Source: DAIOEK01 sp963721445 (lineage in GTDB: Bacteria; Chloroflexota; Anaerolineae; Anaerolineales; Anaerolineaceae). Taken from it: a stretch of DNA of 64,000 bases. The first letter of the stretch is position 1. The number at the start of each line of letters is the position of its first letter. A program made the translations under genes and the position numbers. The stretch lies in assembly GCA_963721445.1 (NCBI GenBank), contig CAVRIZ010000008.1, positions 1 to 64,000 of the forward strand, read 5' to 3'. The notes below the pieces were generated by a model. It was not told the DNA's origin. It saw nothing but the letters and a program-made list of their open reading frames with translations, and did no database searches. Shown here one piece after another: positions 34,074 to 44,663 of the stretch.

Positions 34074-34976
34074 ATGAATATTATCGGAAAAAGAAACATC
34101 TTCTTCATCATCTCCTTACTCATCATTGTCCCGGGCTTCATTGTTCTGGCTATTTGGGGAATACCTCTTTCAATCGATTTCACCGGTGGTAGTCTCCTCG
34201 AAATCGCCTTCAAATCCGGAACTGCTCCTGCTCCGGCGCAGGTAATTGATATTTACACACAACAAGGCCATAAAGACGTTCAGGTTCAATCAACTGGCAC
34301 CAATCAGCTGATTATTCGTTCCGATTTTATGGATGATACCGGACGTCGGGCAGTAATCGCTGAAATGGAAACCCGTTTCACTGATCAAGTGGAAATTCTC
34401 CGGTCAGATAGTGTTGGTCCTACCGTGGGTAAGGAAGTCGCATCACGCGCTGCTGGCGCTGTAGCCGTTGCCGCACTGGCAGTAATCATCTATATCGCGT
34501 TTGCCTTTCGAGGCATCCCTCACGCGTTCCGATATGGCATTTGCGCCATTCTGGCTATGTTCCATGATGTCGCCGTTGTCATCAGTCTAGCAACCATCGG
34601 CGGACATTTCTTTGGCTGGCAGGTCGATTCTCTGTTCCTGACAGCATTGCTCACGGTGATCGGCTTTTCAGTTCAAGACAAAATCGTGGTATTTGACCGG
34701 ATCCGTGAAAACTCCAATATCTATCGAAAATTGCCCTTTGAAACTTTGGTGAACCACAGCATCGTCCAGACTTTGCAACGATCGATCAATACCCAATTGA
34801 TGACGGTTGAGTTCATGCTCCTTGCGCTGGCTTTATTTGGCGGTGTCACACTTCGTGAATTTGCTGTCATCCTCCTGGTCGGATTGTTCAGTGGAACATA
34901 TTCGTCCATCTTCATCGCGGCATCCACGTTGGTGGTTTGGGAGAACCGCGCTACTCGAACTAAGGCAATAGCCTAG
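34074..34976 (+). CDS. secF: Protein translocase subunit SecF
   Basis: 300 aa, six predicted membrane segments. Family marks: IDFTGGSLLEI, SVGPTVGKE, YIAFAFRG, VIGFSVQDKIVVFDRIREN and NHSIVQTLQRSINTQLMTV. Acts with SecD. AGAGGT precedes the ATG. Confidence 0.95.
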   Translation: MNIIGKRNIFFIISLLIIVPGFIVLAIWGIPLSIDFTGGSLLEIAFKSGTAPAPAQVIDIYTQQGHKDVQVQSTGTNQLIIRSDFMDDTGRRAVIAEMETRFTDQVEILRSDSVGPTVGKEVASRAAGAVAVAALAVIIYIAFAFRGIPHAFRYGICAILAMFHDVAVVISLATIGGHFFGWQVDSLFLTALLTVIGFSVQDKIVVFDRIRENSNIYRKLPFETLVNHSIVQTLQRSINTQLMTVEFMLLALALFGGVTLREFAVILLVGLFSGTYSSIFIAASTLVVWENRATRTKAIA

Positions 34977-35082
34977 TTCATCTCTAAATAGAAATCGAAT
35001 AAAATGGATGGTATGAGAAGACAAAATTCTTCGCAAATCGGGTTAATATCAACTCATATTTATTCATAAGAAATTAAATCCG

Positions 35083-35113
35083 ACCGGGTTCTAAGAATTA
35101 TTTAGAACCCGGT
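35083..35113 (+). terminator. Terminator of secD-secF
   Basis: Perfect 12-bp stem (35083-35094 with 35102-35113) and 7-nt loop, followed by TATTTATA. Placed 106 bp after the secF stop and 26 bp before the next start codon. Confidence 0.65.
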
Positions 35114-35139
35114 TATTTATACCTAATAAAGGAGATCCC

Positions 35140-36162
35140 ATGAGAAAAGAAGTCATCCTCATTACAGGCGTGAATGGCGAGATTGGTCATGGACTGGTGG
35201 AATTTCTCTCGAAATCAAACGATACACAAATCGTGGGTTTGGATATACAACCCCCGGATGATTTCATCAGGGATTGCTGTGCGACATTCATTCAAGGTGA
35301 CATCCTGGACTTGATGCTTCTGGGTAGATTGGTGGGTGAATATGAAATCAAGACCATCTATCACCTGGCATCGATATTGTCCACCAAAGCAGAATATAAT
35401 CCTGAGACTGCGCATAAGATTAATGTCGAAGGGATGCTAAATCTATTACGTCTGGCAGTTGAACAGTCGCAATGGCAGGGACGATCGGTCAAATTTCTGT
35501 ACCCTAGTTCGATAGCAGCGTATGGATTTCAAACTCTTGCGTTGAAAAACCTGGCAGGAAGAGTGAAAGAACATCAATCAGACTTTCCCACAACCATGTA
35601 TGGCGTAAACAAATTATATTGCGAACACCTGGGACGATATTACGCCCGCTATTATAAACAGCTATCCGCCGATCGGGATCGATCCATTTATGTCGATTTT
35701 AGAAGTATTCGTTTTCCTGGTCTGATCAGTGCAGACACCATTCCAACAGGCGGGACCAGCGACTTCGGTCCAGAAATGCTGCATCACGCAGCCCAACAAA
35801 AACCATACCATTGTTTTGTTCGACCTGATACCCGTTTGCCCTTTATGGTGATGCCTGACGCGGTGAAATCTCTGGTCCAGCTTGAGCAAACTCCTCGGGA
35901 GAATCTCACTCAATTGGTCTATAACGTCACCAGTTTCAGCCCAACGGCGGAAGATTTTCACAAACATGTCATACAAGCATTCCCCACCGCTGAAATTGAT
36001 TTCGTACCAGACCGTAATCGTCAAGCCATTGTTGATTCCTGGCCTGCGGACTTGGACAATTCAGCAGCCCGGACTGACTGGCAATGGAAACCGGATTTTG
36101 ATGAGGCACACTCCTTTAATGATTACCTAATTCCCGCAGTTCGTGAAAGATATCGTCAATGA
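35140..36162 (+). CDS. NAD-dependent epimerase/dehydratase family, SDR-type L-threonine 3-dehydrogenase-like
   Basis: 340-aa extended SDR. NAD-binding ITGVNGEIGHGL, HLASILS, and the catalytic YGVNK (Y-x3-K). The segment FRSIRFPGLISADTIPTGGTSDFGPEM is characteristic of the SDR-type threonine dehydrogenases, which oxidise threonine to 2-amino-3-oxobutyrate. A UDP-sugar epimerase remains possible. AAGGAGAT lies just upstream of the ATG. No aminoacetone-route partner (kbl) is nearby. Confidence 0.8.
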   Translation: MRKEVILITGVNGEIGHGLVEFLSKSNDTQIVGLDIQPPDDFIRDCCATFIQGDILDLMLLGRLVGEYEIKTIYHLASILSTKAEYNPETAHKINVEGMLNLLRLAVEQSQWQGRSVKFLYPSSIAAYGFQTLALKNLAGRVKEHQSDFPTTMYGVNKLYCEHLGRYYARYYKQLSADRDRSIYVDFRSIRFPGLISADTIPTGGTSDFGPEMLHHAAQQKPYHCFVRPDTRLPFMVMPDAVKSLVQLEQTPRENLTQLVYNVTSFSPTAEDFHKHVIQAFPTAEIDFVPDRNRQAIVDSWPADLDNSAARTDWQWKPDFDEAHSFNDYLIPAVRERYRQ

Positions 36163-36225
36163 ACAAAGGAATTTTTCTTGAAGCTATTCGTTATATCATC
36201 ACCCATTATTGCGGCATTAAAAACC

Positions 36226-36259
36226 AGAGAGGGATCAGCCAAACCACTGATCTCTCTCT
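36226..36259 (-). terminator. Terminator downstream of the P-type ATPase gene
   Basis: 13-bp stem (36226-36238 with 36247-36259, one G-T pair), 8-nt loop. Read leftward it is followed by GGTTTTTAAT, a usable T-run, about 60 bp after the mgtA-like stop. Confidence 0.7.
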
Positions 36260-36321
36260 ACAATTTATTCTATAGCAAATCAAACGTATTATATAAACAT
36301 GAAGCTATTCTGAGTCACCTA

Positions 36322-38920
36322 TCAAATCGCATTCTCCAGGCGGGAGTAAAAATACTTCTTAGCCAATTCTGTCGCCCCTACATACAGTATCGTCAGGCCT
36401 ATCATGGTTAACATGACCGGCGCAGGGAGTGGGATAAAACCGAATATGGAAATATAAGGCAGGTAGGGTAAAACAAGTGTGATTGCTATGAAAACCAGGG
36501 TGCTAATCAATAACAGCTTACCAGGACGGCTGCGGAGGAAGAAGTGGCGTGTTCGAACGACGAGGGCAATGACGAGTTCTGTAAGTAAAGATTTAATAAA
36601 CCAACCAGTTCGGAACTGCTCGGGAGATGAGCGGAATAAAAATAATAAGGTCCCAAAAGTCAGAAAATCAAATATCGAACTGACCAAACCGAAAAGAACC
36701 ATATAGTTCCGGATCAATTTGGTGTTCCAGCGACGTGGCTTCTCAACCATTTCCCTGTCCACATTGTCACTTGCAATGGTAACAGCGGGTATATCTGAGA
36801 GGAAATTATTTAGTAATATTTGAGGCGCTAACAAAGGCAAGAAAGATAAATATAAGGAAGCGCCAGCCATACTGACCATATTGCCAAAGTTCGCGCTAAT
36901 TGTTGTCAGTATATATTTCAGCGTATTCGCAAAGGTTACCCGCCCTTGATCGATGCCTTGCCTGAGAATGGACAAATCTTTCTTGAGTAACACAAAATCG
37001 GCAGCTTCTTTTGCCACATCCACCGCAGTATCCACTGATATGCTCACATCCGCCGCATGTAACGCAGGTGCATCATTAATCCCATCGCCCATATATCCGA
37101 CTACATGTTTCGTCTTTTGGAGGGCAAGGATAATCCTTTCTTTTTGGTTTGGATCAACTTCTGCAAATAACGTAGTCCTCTCTGCAAGATGCCAGAGAGC
37201 CTCATCAGTCATATTAATCAATTGACTTCCAGTTAGAACTCCTTCGAGTGGCAGGTTTACCGCTTCCGCGATATGCCGTCCGACTTTTTCGTTATCCCCG
37301 GTGATTATTTTTAGTTGAACACCTCTTTTCGTCAGATCAGCAATTGCTTCCTGGACGTCTGCCTTTGGAGGATCTAAAAAGAGAAGAAAGCCGGTAAATA
37401 CCAGGTTGTTTTCGTCCTGGTGTGTATATTCTTTATGCGTTTGAGATGTTTTTTTTGTTGCCAGACCAAGCACTCTAAATCCCTTTTCACTCCAGTCACT
37501 ATATCTTTTTTCAATTTCTTTCTGGACAGCAGCATCTAGTACATGGATATCGTTACCTATCTGGACCTTGTCACTAATTTTCAAGATGTTCGATAAGGCT
37601 CCTTTCGTGATCAGCGAAATCTCTCCTTTAGCGTTTGAGGTTACGATCGTAAGGCATTTACGTACGAAGTCGTAAGGGATTTCGCTTATTTTTTTCTCAC
37701 CTCCAGTATCCACCCCCGCCTTCTTGGCCGTGTCCTGGATCGCGTCATCTAATGAATTTGTTAAACCGGTCTGGAAATGGGCGTTTATATTGGCGTAGCG
37801 AAGGACATCATCGGAAGGATTCCCTTTGATGTCTAGCGCCCCATCGAGATGAACAATGCCTTCAGTCAGAGTACCAGTTTTGTCGGTGCATAAAACATCC
37901 ATACTTCCGAAATTCTCGATTGAGGTCAAACGGCGAACAATTACTCCTCGCTTTGCCATCTGTTGGGCACCATAAGAGAGGGTGATGCTGATGATCGCAG
38001 GGAGCAATTCAGGTGTCAAACCAACCGCAAGAGCCAACGAGAAAAGTAAAGAATCTAACAATGGCTTTTTTAGAAAGACATTGGCAGCCAGTACTATGAC
38101 CACCATTACCAGCATTACCTGCGTGAGCAAATTACCAAAATGACGGATACCCCGTTCGAATTCAGTCTCGGGCGGTTGTAAACTGAGACGTTCAGCCACT
38201 TGCCCAAAAACTGTTGATTTTCCTGTTTGAACAATTAGTACCCGGGCAGTCCCACTACTGACATTTGTGCCCATGAATACCGTGTTGGTCCTCTGCGCCA
38301 GGCTGGCAGTAGAAGGTACGACAGTTGGCTTTTTCTCGACCTGAAAAGATTCTCCTGTTAAAACTGCCTGGTTGACAAAAAAATCGTTCGATTCAATGAC
38401 TACTCCATCAGCAGGGATTAAACTGCCCGCAGAAAGCATGACGATATCACCTGGAACCACTTGCTCTGTGGATAAGAGTTGTGTCTTTCCGTCCCTTAAT
38501 AGGTTTGATTTGATGGTAATTTTGGATCTTAGTTTTTCGACCGCATTCGTTGCCGAGTATTCCTGCACAAAACCCAGGATTGTACTGCCAAGGACAATTG
38601 CCAAAACGATGATAGCATCGATCCACTCTCCCACAATACCAGATACAATCGCGGCAAAAATTAAGATTTAATACAAGCGGGCTTTTAAATTGAGAAAGTA
38701 TAAGGCGAAAGGCAGTGGTTTTTTGTTTCGCCCTGATCGTATTTAATCCAACCAATTTCAGGCGCTCATTGGCTTCCGCGGACCTGAGACCATCACTGGA
38801 TGTGTCTAGCATTGATAACAACTGCGTGATATCCTTGCTCCAATAATCAGCTGTCGGAATCTGCGATTTTTGTTTTGCAATATTTTGTTTATCAGGCGAA
38901 AGTAAAGGCACCTTCTTCAT
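36322..38920 (-). pseudogene. mgtA: Mg2+-transporting P-type ATPase (MgtA/MgtB-like), +1 frameshift
   Basis: P3B-type ATPase that imports magnesium. The start is ATG 38920 with AGGAGGG upstream. The N-terminal frame runs 75 good residues to FKSPLVLNLNF, then leaves the frame near 38655-38670. With one base skipped it continues as IFAAIVSGIVGEWIDAIIVLAIV and onward to the end, about 865 aa in all. Catalytic CTDKTGTLTEG (phosphorylated Asp), KGALSNI, TGDNEKVGRH and GYMGDGINDAPALHAADVSISVDTAVDVAKEAADFVL (Mg-type) are present, as are the C-terminal membrane segments. A 2-base-per-1000 error rate would explain it; a true break is also possible. Confidence 0.85.
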
Positions 38921-39137
38921 AAGTCCCTCCTGTTTTCATTTGCTTCAACCCACCATAATTATCGTATAACATATGAATAATACCTGATCATTTTTGTATC
39001 AGCATTCTGTAGCCTGCACATTTTACTATGCCAAGCTCACATATTACATTCTCCGATATTGTAATAATTAAAATTACCCACTTTCGATATGGGCGCGTTA
39101 CTTGCAATTATGAATATAATTAGCTTTGGGAGGGATT

Positions 39138-39722
39138 ATGACCACACTAACGAATTCATATCCTTACTCGGTTGGGGAAGATGAGAAGATATCACGTGTG
39201 ATGGTTTACACGTCGTCCTTATTATGCTGGGGAGATGTGATCACCAAAGAGATGATCAGGGTAAGTACCTGGTTAAGAACCAATGCAGCGCCCGATCACC
39301 TCACACTTCTTCAGGCAAAAGTATTACAGGTGCAAAACCCTTCTCAACAAAAACCTGCCGTTTATAATGACCTTCATATACCTCTATCCCAAATCTTGTT
39401 CTACCATCTGATTCCACCCGCGCAAGATCCACTGGATTACGATCCAAAAGACTGCATTAGACGATTGGAGCCGGTGACGGTATTGATCGGCCCTTACAAG
39501 ATGGATGGGAATTTGATGATCGCTGAAAAATCGGATATCAACAAATTCTTGGAGATAACAAAAGAGACATACTCGTCATTATACGAGGTGGAAATCAGCT
39601 ATCCTATGTCGACCTCCACGGGAAAACTTAAAGTACCTTTTTTGATCTATAAATTTTCCGAGGCGCTTTTCTCATCCGCCCTTCCGGAAAATGGACCGTT
39701 GGAAGTTCCGAATCAAAATTGA
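39138..39722 (+). CDS. Hypothetical protein, possible DUF6812-like
   Basis: 194 aa. Not confidently recognised. The segment SRVMVYTSSLLCWGDVITKEMIRVSTWLRTNAAPDHLTLLQAKVL has the shape of small proteins in which a beta-strand pair (YTxxxxxxGxI) precedes a helix; DUF6812 is a possible match. Two such halves may be present (residues 20-70 and 115-180). No membrane segment or signal. Start ATG 39138 has GGGAGG at 4-nt spacing; the TTG at 39126 overlaps the ribosome binding site. A TATAAT near 39115 is a candidate -10. Confidence 0.6.
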   Translation: MTTLTNSYPYSVGEDEKISRVMVYTSSLLCWGDVITKEMIRVSTWLRTNAAPDHLTLLQAKVLQVQNPSQQKPAVYNDLHIPLSQILFYHLIPPAQDPLDYDPKDCIRRLEPVTVLIGPYKMDGNLMIAEKSDINKFLEITKETYSSLYEVEISYPMSTSTGKLKVPFLIYKFSEALFSSALPENGPLEVPNQN

Positions 39723-39848
39723 TTACAGGTGTTGTCTGATGGATTCGATCTCAATTATCGAGTTCTAAAGTCTTTTGCTAAACGCCTGACAAAGATTCCA
39801 CATTAATTTAGATTGATTTGAAAGTAGATTTCTTGGACGTATTCTTAC

Positions 39849-41337
39849 TTATCCGATTTCCATCTCCAGCGCTGCGATAGCCTTTCGGATTCTGGCTTCT
39901 ACTCTATCACTTCCCAGGATTGCCATGCTTTCAAATAAAGGTGGACTAACCTTCTGCCCTGTAACAGCTACGCGCAATATTCCAAATACCTGCCCAGCAG
40001 AGAAATATGACCCCTCCACATAGGTTCGCATAATGGGTTCTGAATCTTCAACAGTCAACGGAGTGATCCGGGCAAGAATTTGATAAGAATCCTTGAGAAT
40101 TTGCAGAGTTTCTTCCCGCGTCATGTTTTTCCCGATCAGATCATCAAGGGTAAAATGGATATCCTTGAAGAAAAATGCTGTTAATTCGATTGCGTCATCC
40201 AGAGTTGTCAACCGTTCACGGATAATCGGAGCTATCTCTTTTAATGTGGAAAGGTTTGCTTCCAGTCCCGCTTTCTGAATGTATGGTAATACTTTTTCTG
40301 CCAGTTCAGTATCAGACAATTTTCGAATATGCAGCCCATTGAAATAGTCAAACTTCTGGAAATTAATGGCAGCGGGAGAAGGATTTAAATGGTCCAAGGA
40401 GAATTTTTCGATCAATTCCGGCATTGTAAAGAATTCAGCACGGTCGTCAAAACTCCATCCCATCAAAGCTATCCAGTTAACAACCGCGTCTGGGAGATAC
40501 CCAAGGTCTTCCAGGTCTTTGATAAAAATTGAGTACCCATCTTTCATCGCGTCCACTGCTTCCCGCTTACTCATCTTACCTTTCCCACTTGGCTTCAGGA
40601 AAACGGAAAGGTGAACATATTGTGGTTCAATCCAACCAAAAGCGCGGTGGATCAATCCATGTAAGGGAAAGGTTGATAACCATTCCGAACCACGGATAAC
40701 ATGCGAAATTTTCATCAGATGGTCGTCCACAACAGCCGCAAGGTGGTAGAGAGCCCATCCGTCCGATTTCACAAGGATGTAGTCGTCTATATTCTTGTTT
40801 TCAATCTTAATTTCTCCTCGAAGCAGATCATTGACGGAAGTCGTACCTTCTATGGGAGTTTTAAACCGGATGACATATTTCTCGCCGTTTCTGATCCGTT
40901 CACGAGCAGCAGTAACAGAAATAGTTCGGCAAGTACCATCGTAATGGACGGGTTCTTTTTTCTGCTGTTGTTCCTGACGTACTTTATCCAGCCGTTCGGC
41001 AGAACAAAAACAATAGAAGGCGTGATCCGAGTCAATCAGCCGCTCAGCATACTCCAGATAGATTTCTTTTCGTTCCGATTGTCGGTATGGACCGTATGGA
41101 CCACCTTTATCCGGACCTTCATCCCATTCCATCCCCAGCCAATGAAGGCAATGCATGATCTCATCTTCAGCTCCATCTACATAACGGCGAAAATCTGTAT
41201 CTTCAATTCGCAAGACAAATTTTCCGCCTAAGTTTCCTTGCAATCAGATAATCATAGAGGGCTGTTCTTGCTCCGCCCAGATGCAAATGACCTGTTGGAG
41301 ATGGCGCAAATCGTACTCGGATGGGATCTTGTGACAT
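39849..41337 (-). CDS. gltX: Glutamyl-tRNA synthetase, apparent +1 frameshift near residue 38
   Basis: Charges tRNA-Glu (and in many bacteria tRNA-Gln). The natural start is ATG 41335-41337, giving MSQDPIRVRFAPSPTGHLHL with the HIGH-like HLHLGG. About 38 codons later the frame changes by one extra base at CTT-A-GGC: frame zero reads ARKLRRKI, but one base skipped gives ARKLGGKFVLRIEDTD and joins the long frame. The rest has the anticodon-binding and KMSKR (GKMSKREAVD) motifs. Corrected length 495 aa, normal. Since gltX is essential, a sequence error or recoding is far likelier than a dead gene. Transcribed leftward just after rodA. Confidence 0.92.
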
Positions 41338-41351
41338 ATCAGTGCTCCTGA

Positions 41352-42452
41352 TCAGAATTCCAATGGTTTTTGACGCAGTACGACGCTTTCCACAAGCCCG
41401 ACTCCTAAAAGCATCGAAAGAAGAGAGCTACCGCCATAGCTAATAAAAGGTAAGGTTAAACCGGTGACAGGGATCAGTTTCAGGTTTACACCCATGTTCA
41501 CTGCCGCTTGAAAGAACATCAGCATACCAAAACTATAGGCTATCAATGATCCATAGGAATCGTGGGCTAAATTTCCTGCCCTTAAACATCGAATGATCAC
41601 AAATATTAATAGGGCAACGATGATCACAGTCCCAATAAATCCAAATTCTTCAGCCATTGCCGAAAAAATAAAATCGGTATGCCTGACTTTCAAAAATCGG
41701 AGCTGCACCTGACTACCGTGTCCATATCCCTGACCCAATAGCCCGCCAGATCCAATACTGATTAGTGCCTGTTCCACATTATATGTATTTCCATAAGTTG
41801 CATTGGGGTCAGGGAGTATAAATGTAATGATTCTTTGCTGTTGGTAAGGTTCGAGAAACGGAAAAGCGGCGATCCCCGCAATAACACCGATAATGAGCAT
41901 AAAAAAGAGGAATTTCGGGTTTATCCCGGCAATCCAGATCATCATTAACCATATAACCAACAATACAATAGTTGTACTTAAATTCGGCTGGAGAATGATC
42001 CAAACAACCAGTCCGGCAACAATCAAAAGACTTTTAAGAATCCATCGAAAATCATGAGGCTCCTGCTGGGTTCTTGAAAAGTAGTCTGCCAATACAAGAA
42101 CCAAAACGATTTTTGCCAGCTCAGATGGTTGAATATTTACCAATCCAGTCTCAATCCATCGTGCGGCGCCAAATCTGGCTTGTGAAGTGACAAATACGAC
42201 GATCAACAATATAAATGTGACAGCATACATCACTTTGGTAACAGACGCCCAATAGTGATAATCAATAATTGCTGTGGCAACCATCACCACCAACCCGATC
42301 GCAAGGAAGGTAATTTGCCTGTTGACATATCCTTCAAGTTCCTGGTTACCCGCGACGGCAGATTGGATCATGGCGACCCCGAAGATACTCAGGATTATCA
42401 CTGCCCCGAAAAGCCAATAATCAAAATGTCGCCAAATTTCCCGTTTTATCAA
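41352..42452 (-). CDS. rodA: Rod shape-determining protein RodA (SEDS glycosyltransferase)
   Basis: 366 aa, about ten membrane segments. Peptidoglycan polymerase that works with the class B PBP2 encoded just upstream. Family marks: ARWI, SELAKI, ILQPNLSTT, VRHTDFIFSAMAEEFG (catalytic Asp) and FISYGGSSLLSMLLGVGLV. The start is TTG 42450-42452 with GAAGG upstream. Ends 14 bp before the gltX start, so the cell-shape operon probably reads into gltX. Confidence 0.95.
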   Translation of the reverse strand: MIKREIWRHFDYWLFGAVIILSIFGVAMIQSAVAGNQELEGYVNRQITFLAIGLVVMVATAIIDYHYWASVTKVMYAVTFILLIVVFVTSQARFGAARWIETGLVNIQPSELAKIVLVLVLADYFSRTQQEPHDFRWILKSLLIVAGLVVWIILQPNLSTTIVLLVIWLMMIWIAGINPKFLFFMLIIGVIAGIAAFPFLEPYQQQRIITFILPDPNATYGNTYNVEQALISIGSGGLLGQGYGHGSQVQLRFLKVRHTDFIFSAMAEEFGFIGTVIIVALLIFVIIRCLRAGNLAHDSYGSLIAYSFGMLMFFQAAVNMGVNLKLIPVTGLTLPFISYGGSSLLSMLLGVGLVESVVLRQKPLEF

Positions 42453-42593
42453 GTACTACCTTCTTCTTTCAATCTATGCCAGAGCTAAACTATTTGTAAC
42501 CGACAGTAATCCTATTCGATCATCCAACCCGATCCCAGATCTCTCAGCTTGGGTATTCTTATACCATATGGAAGCTGTGGCTAACAAATATGT

Positions 42594-44663
42594 TTAAGGC
42601 GCAGTTGTTGGGTTTCCTGTGGATTGTAACTCTAAGTATGCCTTCAATACCTCCATCACGATTGGACCAGCCACACTCGAACCTTCACCACCGTTATATA
42701 CAAAGGCTACAACAGCAATTTCTGGATCATCATAAGGAGCGTATCCGACATACCAGGCATGAGCCGGCCAGCTACCAGGAACGCAGAGTTTTTTCGCTCG
42801 CGCCACATCGTCACAATATTCCGCTGTACCAGTCTTTCCGGCAGATGGGTTCGGCTGCCAGGATGCCATCTCTTTGGCCATCGTACCTGTCAGAACGACC
42901 TCACGCATACCTTCCTTGGCTTTTTCGATTACCCAGGGTTGGACAGTTTTTTTCTCAGTGGTTGGAATATTGGCGTCATACACAGTGATCACCGGATCAA
43001 CAGTTATATCGTGGATCATTTCAGCTTTGAATGGTTTGGTTACATTGCCCTCGTTATCGACATATTCTTTAATAATGGTAGGTCGCATCAGTTTTCCATC
43101 ATTCGCCAACGTGGCGATAGACACCAGTACCTGAAGCGGTGTGGCTAAGACATAGCCTTGTCCCATGGTTCCGATGTAAGTATCACCCGATGACCAGTTT
43201 TCCCCGACATTCAACCTTTTCCATCGCGGATCTGGGATCAACCCATTTTCTTCTCCGGGAAGCTCAATTCCCAAGACCTGACCATATCCCAAAGCCCGCG
43301 CGTATTCGCCAATGCGATAAATACCCAAACCCCCATTCGGAACTTCGTCTTGATATCCTCCACCAATCTTATAGAAATAAACATCACAAGATTGGGCAAC
43401 TCCCTTTATGAAGTTCACCAATCCGTGTCCTCTTTCCAGCCAGCAAACGTATTCCCTGGGGGTTCCCGGATCATTTGCATAAAATACCTGATTGATCACA
43501 ATTTTCCCCGGATCAACCAGCTCTTTATCCAAGGTAATCACTCCCTCATTCAGCGCCCCGATCGCTGCAGCCATCTTGAATACAGACCCGGGGGGGTGCT
43601 CCGCAGATATGGCATGGTTGAATAATGGACGAAATGGGTCGCGGATAAGTTGTTCATAGTAATCCCCGGGAATCAACCTGGCCATCCGGTTGTTTTCATA
43701 TGTCGGATAGGAGACCATAGCAAGAATTTCACCGGTTTTAGGATTCATTGCAATCACAACACCATTTTGCGATTTTACTTCACCCAAATAGGTGTTCCAA
43801 AAATCAATTTCACGTTTTAAGGCAGTTTTTGCGGCTAATTGTAAGCGAGTGTCGATGGTCAGCCTGATATTTTGCCCAGGAACTGGCTCTATGGGCTCTT
43901 CTAAATTGCGTATTTCCATACCTGCAACATCCAGTTCAACCAGACGTTCCCCATTTCTCCCAGCCAGATCGGTTTGAAGCTTCGCCTCAACACCGGCATA
44001 ACCTACCTTGTCCCGTCCGGGTAGGAATCCCAGGTCACGATATTCTTGTTCAAATGCTGCAGGTATTGGTCCGAGAAATCCGACGACTTCCGATGTGAGA
44101 TCACCCGTCGGGTAATCCCGAATGGGTTCCACCTCCACATCCACACCAGGCCAATCGGATTTATGCCCTCTGATCACCAACGCAGTTTTTTCATCGATAT
44201 TACATTTAATTCGTACCGGGTTATATGGCCAGTTCGAATCGCCGATCAATACAATCTGTTCGATTCCCAGATCGGTTAGACAAGGTGTGAATAATCGAAC
44301 CGTCTCATCATTAATCTCACCATTGCTGACTGGAATGTTTATTAATCCACTCAAATTTCTGTAGATTTCCTGGACCGCACCAGCGTCCAGTGGAAGTAGT
44401 GCGGGAGTAATTACAACATTATAGGAGGCGATGTTCTTCGCCAAAACGAATCCATTCCGGTCATAGATGATTCCCCTCGTTGACGGTATGGTAATGCGGG
44501 AAGTACTATTGTTTAGCGATTTCTGAGTATATTCTGCTCCCTGGATTATCTGCAGACTAAATAGCCTGACCGTGTAATAACCCAGTACTAAGGCAATGAT
44601 GATGTAAAAAGTGATAATTCGCCACTTTTCAAATCGATTTTCAGTAGGAAGTGAAGATCTCAT
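42594..44663 (-). CDS. mrdA: Penicillin-binding protein 2 (transpeptidase)
   Basis: 689 aa. One N-terminal membrane anchor, a dimerisation/pedestal domain, then the transpeptidase domain: active-site PPGSVFKMAAA (S-x-x-K), QSCDVYFY (S-x-D, usual for PBP2) and GKTGTAE. Cross-links side-wall peptidoglycan with RodA and MreBCD. Start overlaps the mreD stop by 4 bp. Confidence 0.95.
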   Translation of the reverse strand: MRSSLPTENRFEKWRIITFYIIIALVLGYYTVRLFSLQIIQGAEYTQKSLNNSTSRITIPSTRGIIYDRNGFVLAKNIASYNVVITPALLPLDAGAVQEIYRNLSGLINIPVSNGEINDETVRLFTPCLTDLGIEQIVLIGDSNWPYNPVRIKCNIDEKTALVIRGHKSDWPGVDVEVEPIRDYPTGDLTSEVVGFLGPIPAAFEQEYRDLGFLPGRDKVGYAGVEAKLQTDLAGRNGERLVELDVAGMEIRNLEEPIEPVPGQNIRLTIDTRLQLAAKTALKREIDFWNTYLGEVKSQNGVVIAMNPKTGEILAMVSYPTYENNRMARLIPGDYYEQLIRDPFRPLFNHAISAEHPPGSVFKMAAAIGALNEGVITLDKELVDPGKIVINQVFYANDPGTPREYVCWLERGHGLVNFIKGVAQSCDVYFYKIGGGYQDEVPNGGLGIYRIGEYARALGYGQVLGIELPGEENGLIPDPRWKRLNVGENWSSGDTYIGTMGQGYVLATPLQVLVSIATLANDGKLMRPTIIKEYVDNEGNVTKPFKAEMIHDITVDPVITVYDANIPTTEKKTVQPWVIEKAKEGMREVVLTGTMAKEMASWQPNPSAGKTGTAEYCDDVARAKKLCVPGSWPAHAWYVGYAPYDDPEIAVVAFVYNGGEGSSVAGPIVMEVLKAYLELQSTGNPTTAP

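Noticed and set aside
38447..38660. Tail of the first ATPase frame (after the frameshift) as a real C-terminus
   Set aside because: The residues after the break match no family segment and the correct sequence is in the next frame.
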